A stretch of 18,285 nucleotides of DNA from Firmicutes bacterium UBA5486 (GTDB lineage Bacteria > Bacillota > UBA4882 > UBA10575). Shown piece by piece: positions 1-6,583 of this stretch; the stretch's first letter is position 1; every line of letters begins with the position of its first letter. A program made the translations under genes and the position numbers. The stretch lies in contig DIPO01000004.1 of NCBI GenBank assembly GCA_002427045.1, forward strand, positions 42,797-61,081, given 5' to 3'. The notes under the pieces were generated by a model that saw nothing but the letters and a program-made list of their open reading frames with translations, was not told where the DNA came from and ran no database searches.

Positions 1-59
1 AGGCTATCAATATATTGTGCAGGGACAGAAAAAATCAATGACAACGCAAAAAGCCCTAT
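1..59 (+). repeat. Element beta, copy A (cut by window edge)
   Basis: These bases match 302-360 with a single one-base indel (CAGGGACAG here, CAGGACAG there), and they match the reverse complement of the window's last 59 or so bases with two substitutions. The right end carries ACAACGCAAAAAGC, which is the inverted terminal repeat of the complete copy at 238-354. The left part of the element lies before the window. It ends against the right end of an alpha-type element at 57-100. Seen directly; calling it a mobile element is inference. Confidence 0.85.
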
Positions 60-100
60 TGTGGACAAATAAAGTTAAAAGGTAATTATGGAATTCCCTC
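57..100 (+). repeat. Right end of an alpha-type element
   Basis: TTGTGGACAAAT (59-70) followed by AAAAGGTAATTATGGAATTC (77-96) matches, in the same order and spacing, the right ends of alpha copies I (6524-6563) and II (12831-12871). Those read TTGTGGTCAAAT and then GGTAATT(A/G)(T/C)GCAA. The rest of the element is missing or lies upstream of beta copy A. Beta probably inserted into this alpha copy at the TATTGTGG site, but the other flank is outside the window. Confidence 0.6.
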
Positions 101-237
101 AAGCAAAAAACCTACCCCGTAGCAAAAGGCTACCATAAAGAGGTAAAATTTTACCTTCCTAAAAACGGGAGGATTTTCACCTTTATCATCGAACTTCTAA
201 AAAAGACTAAATCTGCATTTTAAGTTAGTTCCTATTA
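101..237. other. Gene-free stretch with small palindromes
   Basis: No open reading frame is credible here. Visible structure: a 5-bp stem GTAGC/GCTAC with an AAAAG loop (119-133), directly followed by a perfect 16-bp palindrome AGGTAAAATTTTACCT (141-156), then CCT...AGG in 158-173. I compared it by eye with cyclic-di-GMP, preQ1, fluoride and ZTP riboswitch consensus cores and found no match. It may be remains of an insertion element, an operator or an unrecognised leader structure. Confidence 0.4.
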
Positions 238-354
238 AAGCTTTTTGCGTTGTGTCCTTTTTAAAAGGTCCCAACAAGATATATAGTGTTGGGCTTGTAT
301 TAGGCTATCAATATATTGTGCAGGACAGAAAAAATCAATGACAACGCAAAAAGC
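238..354 (+). mobile_element. Element beta, copy B (complete, MITE-like)
   Basis: This is a non-coding element of about 117 bp with 14-bp perfect inverted ends: GCTTTTTGCGTTGT at 240-253 and ACAACGCAAAAAGC at 341-354. Internal structure includes the palindrome CCTTTTTAAAAGG (256-268), a 7-bp stem CCCAACA/TGTTGGG (270-276 with 287-293) and CAATATATTG (309-318). CCTATTA occurs on both sides (231-237 and 355-361) and could be a target duplication. However, the two other copies also continue with CCTA, so part of that repeat may belong to the element. It has no coding capacity. It lies about 95 bp upstream of exbB. Confidence 0.7.
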
Positions 355-449
355 CCTATTAGAGATTATTATACAATTTTTTAAAGTACATTAATTTACA
401 TCAGGGAAAGGCTAACAGGCAATTTTAGTATTTTTAGGAGGAGAAAATT

Positions 450-1061
450 ATGTGGCAAATATTTCTAAGTGGTGGTCCGATAATGTATCCCTTACTACTT
501 TGTTCTTTAATGGCGATCACCGTTACCATTGAACGTTTATGGTACTTTCTAACTTTGCATGGGGATTTCGATGAGATGAGAAGAATCGTATTTAGAATGA
601 TGGAGAAGGAAGCTCCTTTGGAAGCCATACAATATTTACAAAAATTAAATCAACCAGCTGCGCGGATGCTTCAAGCTGGCCTGTTATACTATGGAAAAGA
701 TCGTCAACAGGTTGAGAATAGCCTAAAAGAAGCTGGAGAATTAGAGATAAAAAAGATGGAAAGAGGCCTAGGTATATTAGATGTGATTATTACCGCCTCT
801 CCCTTACTAGGTTTATTGGGGACTGTATTAGGGATTATTAGTAGCTTTAATGTGTTAGCTGCTTCACAGGGCTTACCATCAGCTGCTGCTTTGAGTCAAG
901 GAATTGCCGAAGCCTTAATTACAACTGCTTTTGGTTTAATGATTGCTATTCCACTGCTTTTTGTAATGCACTGGCTAAATAGCATTATTGAGAAAAAGGT
1001 TGGCTGGATGAACAAAATAAGTAAAGAATTTATAGAAAAATACGAAAACAGGGGTGAATAA
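450..1061 (+). CDS. exbB: ExbB/TolQ/MotA-family proton channel protein
   Basis: Inner-membrane proton channel subunit of a TonB- or Tol-type motor, 203 aa, the usual size. Three hydrophobic segments are visible: about residues 8-30, 108-132 (with LGLLGTVLGIISSF) and 152-176. The third carries EALITTAFGLMIAIP, the family motif; its Glu corresponds to the glutamate in the ExbB channel helix. A cytoplasmic stretch lies between helices 1 and 2, as in the family. The ATG follows AGGAGG at good spacing. It is the first gene of a five-gene same-strand run and is separated from exbD by only 2 nt. The ExbB label rather than TolQ rests on the tonB-like gene two places downstream. No clear sigma-A promoter was found in the 95 bp after beta copy B. 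Confidence 0.9.
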   Translation: MWQIFLSGGPIMYPLLLCSLMAITVTIERLWYFLTLHGDFDEMRRIVFRMMEKEAPLEAIQYLQKLNQPAARMLQAGLLYYGKDRQQVENSLKEAGELEIKKMERGLGILDVIITASPLLGLLGTVLGIISSFNVLAASQGLPSAAALSQGIAEALITTAFGLMIAIPLLFVMHWLNSIIEKKVGWMNKISKEFIEKYENRGE

Positions 1062-1063
1062 AG

Positions 1064-1471
1064 ATGTTTAAGCGAAAGGTAAAGCGCCCCCGTTTGGATA
1101 TTGTCCCGATGATTGATATTATCTTTTTTTTACTGGTCTTTTTCATGTTTTTTACGACCTTTAAGACTTCAGTTTCCGGGATACCGCTTGATTTACCCAG
1201 TTCCAGCCAGGCGGTGAGTTTAGAGCAGGAAAGGATAGTAGTATCTATTAACCAGAAGGAACAGGTGTTTTATGGTTCTGAACAAGTTTCCCCAGAAAAA
1301 CTTACTCAAGTCCTGACTCCTTTAGCTGCTAAAAATCCGAATTTACTTGTGGTTATTAATGCTGATTCAAAAGTTACTTATGAAAAATTGATCACAGTCA
1401 TGGATGCAATTACTTCGGCAGGAGTCACCCAGCCTGCCCTTGGTGTGGAAAAGAATAAAAAGCGCTTGTAG
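1064..1471 (+). CDS. exbD: ExbD/TolR-family biopolymer transport protein
   Basis: Partner of ExbB in the proton-driven motor, 135 aa. A short basic N-terminus (KRKVKRPR) is followed by one transmembrane helix, about residues 12-32. The helix contains VPMIDIIFFLLVFFM; Asp18 is the single membrane aspartate that is essential for proton use in ExbD/TolR proteins. The remaining 100 residues form the periplasmic domain, with the segment NLLVVINADSKVTYEKLITV typical of the family. It starts 2 nt after exbB, so the two are almost certainly co-translated. The protein is intact and of normal length. Confidence 0.92.
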   Translation: MFKRKVKRPRLDIVPMIDIIFFLLVFFMFFTTFKTSVSGIPLDLPSSSQAVSLEQERIVVSINQKEQVFYGSEQVSPEKLTQVLTPLAAKNPNLLVVINADSKVTYEKLITVMDAITSAGVTQPALGVEKNKKRL

Positions 1472-1497
1472 GAGGGTGCATTGTAGGAGGTTTAATC

Positions 1498-2304
1498 ATG
1501 GAAAAACTCCGCTCCAGAGAGTTTTTAAGATATACGATCTCTTTTCTTCTGGCCGTGGGGTTTCATGCCCTTTTTTTTCTGGTTAAAGTAGGAGGTTTAT
1601 GGGGCTCAGGTAGTAGTGAGCTTGAATATACTCTAGTTCATCCTCGTTTGCTGGAGATTGAAACAGCTAAAGTTGAGCCAGTAGTTAATCGGGTAAAACC
1701 AGTTCCAAAGGAGAAACCTGAGGCAAAACCTGCTACTCCGGAAGTAACTTCAAAAGAGAAACCCCAAACGCCTGTAGAGGAAAAGAAAGCTAAATTAGAA
1801 GAGGTGGTCCAGGAACAACCATCCTCTAGGGAAACAGCACCGCCTGAACCCGGAGACTTGGTAGAACGCGAGGAAGAAGATTCTAAAGAGGTTGATGCCG
1901 AAAGCGGAGAAAATGAAGAAAGTGAAGTTCCGGTCTCTCCGCCATTGCCTCCCTTAGGTGGTGCTAAAGGTATGGTCGTTTCAATTCCTTCTCGTTTTTC
2001 TTATCCCAAAAATGCTGAGCATAAAGGGATTGAAGGGAATGTGCTGCTTGAGCTTTATCTATCCCCGGAAGGTACCCTTTTAGAAGAACCACGTATTACT
2101 GTTTCTTCGGGCCACCCGGAATTAGATGGTTATTGTATAAATATATTTAAAGCTGAAGCTTTGAAGTACAAACCGGCCTCTGAATCATATAAAATTATTG
2201 TGGAGGTCCGTTTCTTCAATAATAAAGGAAAATACGAAGTAGAACCGAATTTTATCGGGGAAGCGACTTACCTTTCGGTTGAGGAAGGAGAAAATTTAGA
2301 ATGA
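1498..2304 (+). CDS. tonB: TonB-family energy transducer
   Basis: Links the ExbB/ExbD motor to outer-membrane partners. The 268-aa protein has the standard layout: a short cytoplasmic start; one transmembrane helix at about 10-32 with a conserved-type His (His23, in LLAVGFHALFF); a long periplasmic linker (about 55-155) rich in Pro, Glu and Lys; and a C-terminal TonB domain at about 165-250 with SYPKNAEHKGIEGNV, the GTLLEEPRITVSSGHPELD stretch and ALKYKPA. The helix position of the conserved Ser in the E. coli TonB S-x3-H motif appears to be Ala19. The ATG follows a strong TAGGAGG. The stop overlaps the next start in ATGA. No TonB-dependent receptor gene lies in the window, so the transported substrate is unknown. 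Confidence 0.88.
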   Translation: MEKLRSREFLRYTISFLLAVGFHALFFLVKVGGLWGSGSSELEYTLVHPRLLEIETAKVEPVVNRVKPVPKEKPEAKPATPEVTSKEKPQTPVEEKKAKLEEVVQEQPSSRETAPPEPGDLVEREEEDSKEVDAESGENEESEVPVSPPLPPLGGAKGMVVSIPSRFSYPKNAEHKGIEGNVLLELYLSPEGTLLEEPRITVSSGHPELDGYCINIFKAEALKYKPASESYKIIVEVRFFNNKGKYEVEPNFIGEATYLSVEEGENLE

Positions 2305-4400
2305 ATAGAAAACTCTATAAAAGTATTTTTCTAGGAATATTAATTTTAGTCAGTTTTCTTACGGCTCCTGGAATTTTAGGAGAAACATTGGAATCTAGTC
2401 CAGTAGAAACTTCGGAAGAAGAGCTTTCTCTTGAGACTATGTTTCAAGATCCGAATCGGGTAATACTAGCAAATGAATATATTGCAGTTGCTGTTAACAA
2501 ATCTTCAGATGCAACTGGGAGATTTGGAGTAAAGGTAACAGGAGGCGATCCTTTCCGTAGCGGAGATGAAGAAAAACCATTAATCTATGGTTTTGAAAAG
2601 CCTTGGACCTCTTTTACTACAATTCGGATTGATGACAAAGACTACATATTTGGTGGTAAGACAAGAAAACGTTCGGGAGGAACAGGAGAGTACGGAAAAA
2701 TTATTAATTCTCCGGTTTTAGATCCTGAAACAAAGAGTATCCTAATGACCTGTGGTTTTGGTGCAGTTGAGGTTACGCAGGATATATCTGTGGTTGAAAG
2801 TACCACTACTGGTTATCCAGATACAGCTAAAATCAAGTATACTTTGGTGAATAAGGATGATGTCCCTCGTGAAGTAGGAGTTCGAGTAGTAATTGATACG
2901 ATGTTAGGAGAGAATGATGGAGCACCTTTTCGTATTGGAGAAACAGCAGTCCAAACTGATTCAGTCTTTGATATAAGTCGGCTTCCTGAGTTTTGGCAGG
3001 CTTTCGATACTTTGGCTGAACCAAAAGTGATTGCTCAGGGGACGCTTAAAGGAAGGGAGGCTACTCCCCCTGATTTTCTTTACTTTACTAACTGGGGAAG
3101 TGTAGCTGATTCCTATTGGGAGGTTCCCTTAGTCCCTGAACGTGATTTTACAAGAGCAGGCGAATTTGAATTAGATAGTGCGGCAGTATATACTTGGCAA
3201 CCGATTACAATACCAGCGGCTGGGAGTATTACATATGTTTTATATTATGGCTTAGGCGGGGTAACTGTGGTTCCGGGCCAACTTCAATTAGGAGTTAGTT
3301 CTCCGGCCCAGGTTTCCTTGGCAGAAAAAGAAAAGACCTTTTCTATTGTTGCTTATATTCAAAACACTGGTGAAGGGCCGGCGATGAGTACTAGAGCCCG
3401 TCTTAATCTTCCTCCTGGCCTTGCTTTGGTTGGTAAAAAACCGCAAGAGATTTATATCGGAAAACTGGCCCCAGGGGAGATGACCCAGTTACATTGGGAT
3501 GTAAAGCCTACGGGTAGTATTATCGGTACTCTTTCGCCTTACTCAGTAGTAACTTCGGCGATTAATATTCCTGAGAATAAGGTAGAACGAAGTATTAGAG
3601 TAGTAGGCCCACCTAAATTAGTTCTTACGGTTAATCCGCCTCTATCATTAAAAATAGTAAATGATCTAATCAGTCCTGATCCTTATCCTATTACTGCAGT
3701 AATTAAAAATGCTGGTGAATCGGAAGCATTTGGTGTAACAGGTAGTCTACAGCTTGGCGAAGGTATGAAACCGGCTCCTAAAGAGATTCTCCGTAGATAT
3801 GTAGGAAATTTAAAACCAGGGGAAGAGTATAAATTGACTTGGTTCCTTACCCCTGAAGGAATAGGAAAGCGGACTTATGTTGGGGTTCAATTTGAATCTA
3901 CTTCTACAGAACCGGTAATGTATATTGGCGGTATTCTTCTGCCAGTATTAATTCCAAAGATTCGTTTAGTACCATTAAACACGCCTAAACCTGGAGAGTT
4001 TTTGGCAATAGAAGTCAGGGCTGAGAATTTACCAAATTTAACGGGGGTTGATTTAAACATCAATTTTGATCCAGAGTTTACAGAGATTATTAGGGTTTCG
4101 CGAGGATTATTCTTTATTGAAAATAAAGCAATGACTCCTTGGAATCCTGGAAACTTAAATAATCTAGAGGGAATTGTTGAAAAGATTGGTGGCAGCAGGG
4201 TCAGCGCTGGTCCGGTAAACTCTACTCTGGCTACGATCCATTGTAAAATATCGTCTAAACCTGGCGAGACGGAGATTAGGCCTACAAAAATTAATCTCCG
4301 GAGCGATTTGGATAAGATTCCTTCCTATGCGGTAGAGGGATTGAGAGTAATAATTAATGAAAAAGGAGGAATGAAGATTGAACCGATTAAAGTGGAGTAG
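2301..4400 (+). CDS. Secreted multidomain protein with cohesin-like C-terminus
   Basis: A 699-aa exported protein that I do not recognise as a named family. Residues 1-27 look like a signal peptide (basic start, hydrophobic core GILILVSFLTAPGILG). Residues about 50-325 form a beta-rich domain of unknown function. Residues about 328-410 and 436-520 are two CARDB-like, Ig-fold repeats, each with an N(T/A)GE motif and a GxLxPGE turn (GKLAPGEMTQLHW; GNLKPGEEYKLTW). Residues about 550-695 resemble a cohesin-type beta sandwich (GEFLAIEVRAENLPNLTGVD, then INFDPEF). No dockerin or anchoring motif is seen. It overlaps tonB by 4 nt (ATGA), so it is translationally coupled to the energy-transducing genes. 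A periplasmic or surface binding role fits, but the function is open. Confidence 0.75.
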   Translation: MNRKLYKSIFLGILILVSFLTAPGILGETLESSPVETSEEELSLETMFQDPNRVILANEYIAVAVNKSSDATGRFGVKVTGGDPFRSGDEEKPLIYGFEKPWTSFTTIRIDDKDYIFGGKTRKRSGGTGEYGKIINSPVLDPETKSILMTCGFGAVEVTQDISVVESTTTGYPDTAKIKYTLVNKDDVPREVGVRVVIDTMLGENDGAPFRIGETAVQTDSVFDISRLPEFWQAFDTLAEPKVIAQGTLKGREATPPDFLYFTNWGSVADSYWEVPLVPERDFTRAGEFELDSAAVYTWQPITIPAAGSITYVLYYGLGGVTVVPGQLQLGVSSPAQVSLAEKEKTFSIVAYIQNTGEGPAMSTRARLNLPPGLALVGKKPQEIYIGKLAPGEMTQLHWDVKPTGSIIGTLSPYSVVTSAINIPENKVERSIRVVGPPKLVLTVNPPLSLKIVNDLISPDPYPITAVIKNAGESEAFGVTGSLQLGEGMKPAPKEILRRYVGNLKPGEEYKLTWFLTPEGIGKRTYVGVQFESTSTEPVMYIGGILLPVLIPKIRLVPLNTPKPGEFLAIEVRAENLPNLTGVDLNINFDPEFTEIIRVSRGLFFIENKAMTPWNPGNLNNLEGIVEKIGGSRVSAGPVNSTLATIHCKISSKPGETEIRPTKINLRSDLDKIPSYAVEGLRVIINEKGGMKIEPIKVE

Positions 4401-5046
4401 CTGGAGCTGCAAAATTAGTATGATCTTTCTAGCTTTATTGTTGTTAGCCACTCCGGTACTTGGCGCAAAGCCATTTTCTGATGTTCCGGAATGGGCTTAT
4501 CAATCAGTGAAGAAATTAGTAGATGGTGGATATTTAGAGCTTTACGAGGATGGAACATTTAGAGGAAATAATTCCGTAGACCGCTATACTTTGGCAACGA
4601 TTATAGCAAAAATTCTGGTTAATATAGGAGAAGGGACTCCTTCAGCAGGAAAGGAAGATGTGGCCTTATTAAGGAAACTCTCCAATGAATTTCAGAATGA
4701 ATTAGTTCTATTAACAGTAAAAAACAAGGAATTAGAAGAGCGTTTAGTAAAAATTGAAGAGAGTAAGATGATCCTGGCGGAAGACCAAACAAAGACTACA
4801 TCAGGAATGAAACTTCTCTCGGATGAACTGCAAAAAGAAGTAGGCAAGATTGCTACAGATATTTTAAATGAGAAAAGACGCCTGGATGCTTTGGAAAGCG
4901 AGTTTGAGAGTTTAAAAACGTCTCAATCCCAAGAAATTGAAAAATTAAGGATTCAAATAAAGAAAGAACAAAGAACCAACCGAATATTAATTTTAATTTT
5001 AGGAGTATTAGGGGTAGCAGGTATCTTTTTACCAGCTGCACCATAA
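4378..5046 (+). CDS. SLH-domain, coiled-coil envelope protein with C-terminal hydrophobic helix
   Basis: A 222-aa protein. Residues 1-30 look like a signal peptide (cleavage near VLGA/K). Residues about 31-82 are one SLH domain (FSDVPEWAYQSVKKLVDGGY, then DGTFRGN and RYTLATIIAKIL), which in this family binds pyruvylated or otherwise modified cell-wall polymer. Residues about 95-195 are charged and helical, likely a coiled coil. Residues 199-222 are a hydrophobic helix ending in LPAAP. The start is a TTG 7 nt after AAAGGAGGA, overlapping the previous gene by 23 nt; the ATG at codon 15 is less likely because it would cut into the signal peptide. The layout recalls the N-terminal SLH plus coiled-coil part of OmpM-type proteins of diderm Bacillota, but there is no beta-barrel. 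A wall-to-membrane tether is a reasonable inference. Confidence 0.75.
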   Translation: MNRLKWSSWSCKISMIFLALLLLATPVLGAKPFSDVPEWAYQSVKKLVDGGYLELYEDGTFRGNNSVDRYTLATIIAKILVNIGEGTPSAGKEDVALLRKLSNEFQNELVLLTVKNKELEERLVKIEESKMILAEDQTKTTSGMKLLSDELQKEVGKIATDILNEKRRLDALESEFESLKTSQSQEIEKLRIQIKKEQRTNRILILILGVLGVAGIFLPAAP

Positions 5047-5053
5047 GAAAATA

Positions 5054-5085
5054 TTTTAATTTGGATTTAATTAAAATTGTTTTTC
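5054..5085 (+). terminator. Weak AT-only terminator after the envelope operon
   Basis: TTTTAATT (5054-5061) pairs perfectly with AATTAAAA (5069-5076) around a 7-nt loop, and TTGTTTTT follows. The stem has no G or C, so it would be weak. A second, longer-range inverted repeat GATGCT/AGCATC (5089-5094 with 5122-5127) lies downstream. Confidence 0.35.
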
Positions 5086-5209
5086 AAGGATGCTCTGCTC
5101 TAATCATACTAAAAAGGGAAAAGCATCTGTTTCTTTATGGTTCATTCTTACGCTTTCAGTCTTTTTTTAGTGATAAATAAGATTCAAAGGAGAGATGTAT
5201 AATTTTGGG

Positions 5210-5295
5210 TTAATTGCGTTGCTTACATATTAAATTGTTACGTAAGCGATAAAATTTCCATTATGACTTCAAAATTAAGGTAATAACGCAATTAA
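5210..5295. repeat. 86-bp inverted-repeat element
   Basis: Ends in an 11-bp perfect inverted repeat, TTAATTGCGTT (5210-5220) and AACGCAATTAA (5285-5295), with an inner stem GCTTAC/GTAAGC (5221-5226 with 5242-5247). The right end (AAGGTAATAACGCAATTAA) resembles the right ends of the alpha copies and of the element at 11087-11252, so it looks like a small member of the same group. It stops 14 bp before the -35 box of the yceD promoter. Confidence 0.65.
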
Positions 5296-5309
5296 AATAA
5301 AAGTTAAAA

Positions 5310-5338
5310 TTGACAACCTATCTCTCTCTCGTTATAAT
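5310..5338 (+). promoter_or_regulatory. Perfect consensus sigma-A promoter for yceD-rpmF
   Basis: TTGACA (5310-5315), a 17-nt spacer, then TATAAT (5333-5338): both boxes and the spacing match the sigma-70/sigma-A consensus exactly. The predicted start, near 5343-5346, falls inside the ribosome-binding sequence GAGGTGAG (5342-5349) of the ATG at 5355. The leader would therefore be only about 10 nt long. Confidence 0.88.
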
Positions 5339-5354
5339 ACTGAGGTGAGTTAAA

Positions 5355-5906
5355 ATGGAACCAATTTTCATGGTAGATATTTTTCCCATCAAGGATTTAC
5401 CTGGAGAGATCATGGAAATTCAAGAGGAAATAGATTTTCCTGATCTTACTGGGGCTGGCAACAGGTTACTGAAGTTTATTAACCCTTGGGATCTGAAATG
5501 TCAAGTTACTAATATTAACAAAGGTTTTCAGGTTATAGGAAAAATTGAAGGCTATTATGAGCTGGTTTGTGACCGGTGCTTGAAAAATTTCAAATCTTAC
5601 TTAGAAACGGAGATCTTTGACAATTTTTTGCCTGTTCATAATAGCTATGAACAAGAGGAAGAGGAAAGAGTTTTTTCAGGGGCTAAGATTGACTTAACCC
5701 CAACCTTACTAGAGGCTATTAATCTGAAAATACCGATAAAGAACTTGTGTTCCCAGGATTGCCAGGGGCTTTGCCCGGTTTGTGGAGTTGATCTTAATTT
5801 CAAAACTTGTGATTGTCAGAAGGAAACATTTGACCCCAGATTGGCGAAACTCCTTAAATGGAAGGAACTAGAAGGAGGTGGAAGCGGTGGCCAATCCAAA
5901 AGGTAG
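5355..5906 (+). CDS. yceD: YceD/DUF177 family protein (23S rRNA accumulation)
   Basis: In bacteria and plants this family is needed for normal 23S rRNA accumulation and 50S assembly; it is nearly always encoded just before rpmF, as here. The 183-aa protein shows the family Cys motif pair: CDRC (Cys72, Cys75) followed by a larger cluster, Cys132, Cys136, Cys140, Cys143, Cys152 and Cys154, likely metal-binding. The extra Cys pairs are common in Bacillota members. The annotated ATG has the strong GAGGTGAG ribosome site, but the promoter places the mRNA start within that site. The in-frame ATG at 5370 (codon 6, MVDIFPIKDLPGE) aligns better with typical family N-termini, so the start is uncertain by 5 codons. 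It overlaps rpmF by 20 nt. Confidence 0.85.
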   Translation: MEPIFMVDIFPIKDLPGEIMEIQEEIDFPDLTGAGNRLLKFINPWDLKCQVTNINKGFQVIGKIEGYYELVCDRCLKNFKSYLETEIFDNFLPVHNSYEQEEEERVFSGAKIDLTPTLLEAINLKIPIKNLCSQDCQGLCPVCGVDLNFKTCDCQKETFDPRLAKLLKWKELEGGGSGGQSKR

Positions 5907-6066
5907 GCTGTCACGCACTAAGCGTGATATGCGGAGAACCCATTGGAAACTAAAGCTCAAGACAGTATCCCGTTGTGAACAATGCCAGGAGCCAAAGTTA
6001 TCTCATCGGGCTTGCCCAAGTTGTGGATATTATCGGGGGCGTCAAGTCATAGAAACTGAGAGTTAA
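5887..6066 (+). CDS. rpmF: 50S ribosomal protein L32
   Basis: A 59-aa large-subunit protein with the L32 signature: basic start ANPKGRLSRTKRDMRRTHWK, then a zinc-ribbon with Cys30, Cys33, Cys43 and Cys46 (CEQC...CPSC). All four ligands are kept, so this is the zinc-binding form rather than the Cys-free paralogue. The start is the GTG at 5887, giving Met-Ala-Asn-Pro-Lys as in other L32 proteins and lying 6 nt after AAGGAGGTG. An upstream GTG at 5878 is part of that ribosome site. It overlaps the end of yceD, so the two are translationally coupled, and a strong terminator follows. Confidence 0.95.
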   Translation: MANPKGRLSRTKRDMRRTHWKLKLKTVSRCEQCQEPKLSHRACPSCGYYRGRQVIETES

Positions 6067-6072
6067 AAAGAG

Positions 6073-6104
6073 GAAAAGGTCGTAAATGGCCTTTTCTTCT
6101 TTTT
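6073..6104 (+). terminator. Rho-independent terminator after rpmF
   Basis: A 9-bp stem GAAAAGGTC/GGCCTTTTC (6073-6081 with 6088-6096, one G-T pair) with a 6-nt loop is followed by TTCTTTTT. It begins 6 nt after the rpmF stop. Confidence 0.88.
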
Positions 6105-6106
6105 AC

Positions 6107-6174
6107 TAACTAGTCGCACATGCCGGTTGCCGCTTGTGCATATGAAATAATCAAAATTATGCCAGGTGAGTTGA
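6107..6174 (-). repeat. REP-like hairpin unit 3 (diverged)
   Basis: Read on the - strand, this matches the unit at 12709-12780 through both arms and the middle: CTCACCTGGC, then ATTTCAT, then GTGCGACTA at the end. Several stem positions are mismatched here, so the hairpin is decayed compared with the copies at 12624-12780. It is more GC-rich than the flanks. Confidence 0.6.
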
Positions 6175-6289
6175 GAAGGATTGAAGGTATTTATTAATAG
6201 TAGATGGCTTGTTGCAGTGTTTTACTTCTTTTTTTTGTACCAAGAATAGCATGGAATAAAATTTTTTTACTATAATAATATCTATTAAA
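6175..6289. other. AT-rich intergenic spacer
   Basis: I see no gene, hairpin or convincing promoter pair in this part. A lone TATAAT at 6271-6276 has no matching -35 box. Confidence 0.5.
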
Positions 6290-6563
6290 GGGAATTTGCA
6301 TAATTTAAGGAATTGCATAATTCAATCATTTAAGATTTGACCACATATCTGAAGTTCTGAATCCGTGACTTATTGATCCATACCATGGAAAACGTTATCG
6401 CAAGCTTTCACGATTTTCCATGGTGTCTGATGATGTCACGAATTCAGACTAATATATTGTTTAGCCCACTAGCAATTCTCTAATCTTAGACAATTACCTC
6501 GAATAAAAGATAAACACTATAAATTGTGGTCAAATACGCGATTAAGGTAATTGCGCAAATCCC
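6290..6563 (+). mobile_element. Element alpha, copy I (nested palindrome, MITE-like)
   Basis: A non-coding element built of nested inverted repeats. Outer ends: GGGAATTTGCATAATT (6290-6305) against TAATTGCGCAAATCCC (6548-6563), imperfect. Next: ATTTGACCACA/TGTGGTCAAAT (6335-6345 with 6525-6535). Next: TCTGAATCCGTGAC/GTCACGAATTCAGA (6356-6369 with 6435-6448, one mismatch). Innermost: an 11-bp stem ACCATGGAAAA/TTTTCCATGGT (6382-6392 with 6414-6424). The core 6334-6459 is almost identical to 12473-12599 (about four differences). A second left-end-like motif (AAGGAATTGCATAA) sits at 6308-6321. No transposase or usable ORF. Confidence 0.8.
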
Positions 6564-6583
6564 ACTAATAGTATAATAAAAAC

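Noticed and set aside
105..180. Riboswitch upstream of the TonB operon
   Set aside because: Compared by eye with several known consensus cores; no match strong enough to name a class.
1..360. CRISPR array from repeated sequences
   Set aside because: Only two direct copies about 300 bp apart, with no regular spacers, and no cas genes; they fit a small inverted-repeat element.
434..628. Minus-strand open frame over the start of exbB
   Set aside because: It lies opposite a clear ExbB coding region and has no recognisable protein features; the other minus-strand frames over 2833-3024, 6849-7127, 7771-8142 and 15778-16137 were dropped for the same reason.
1404..1586. Plus-strand frame bridging exbD and tonB
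   Set aside because: It overlaps both genes out of frame, lacks its own ribosome site, and its product resembles nothing.
6248..6276. Promoter at the TATAAT near 6271
   Set aside because: No -35 box at suitable spacing and no gene directly downstream; the plsX promoter at 6584-6612 is better.
6356..6448. Alpha core as a tRNA or known structural RNA
   Set aside because: It is a simple nested palindrome without cloverleaf geometry or known RNA motifs; two intergenic copies fit a mobile element better.
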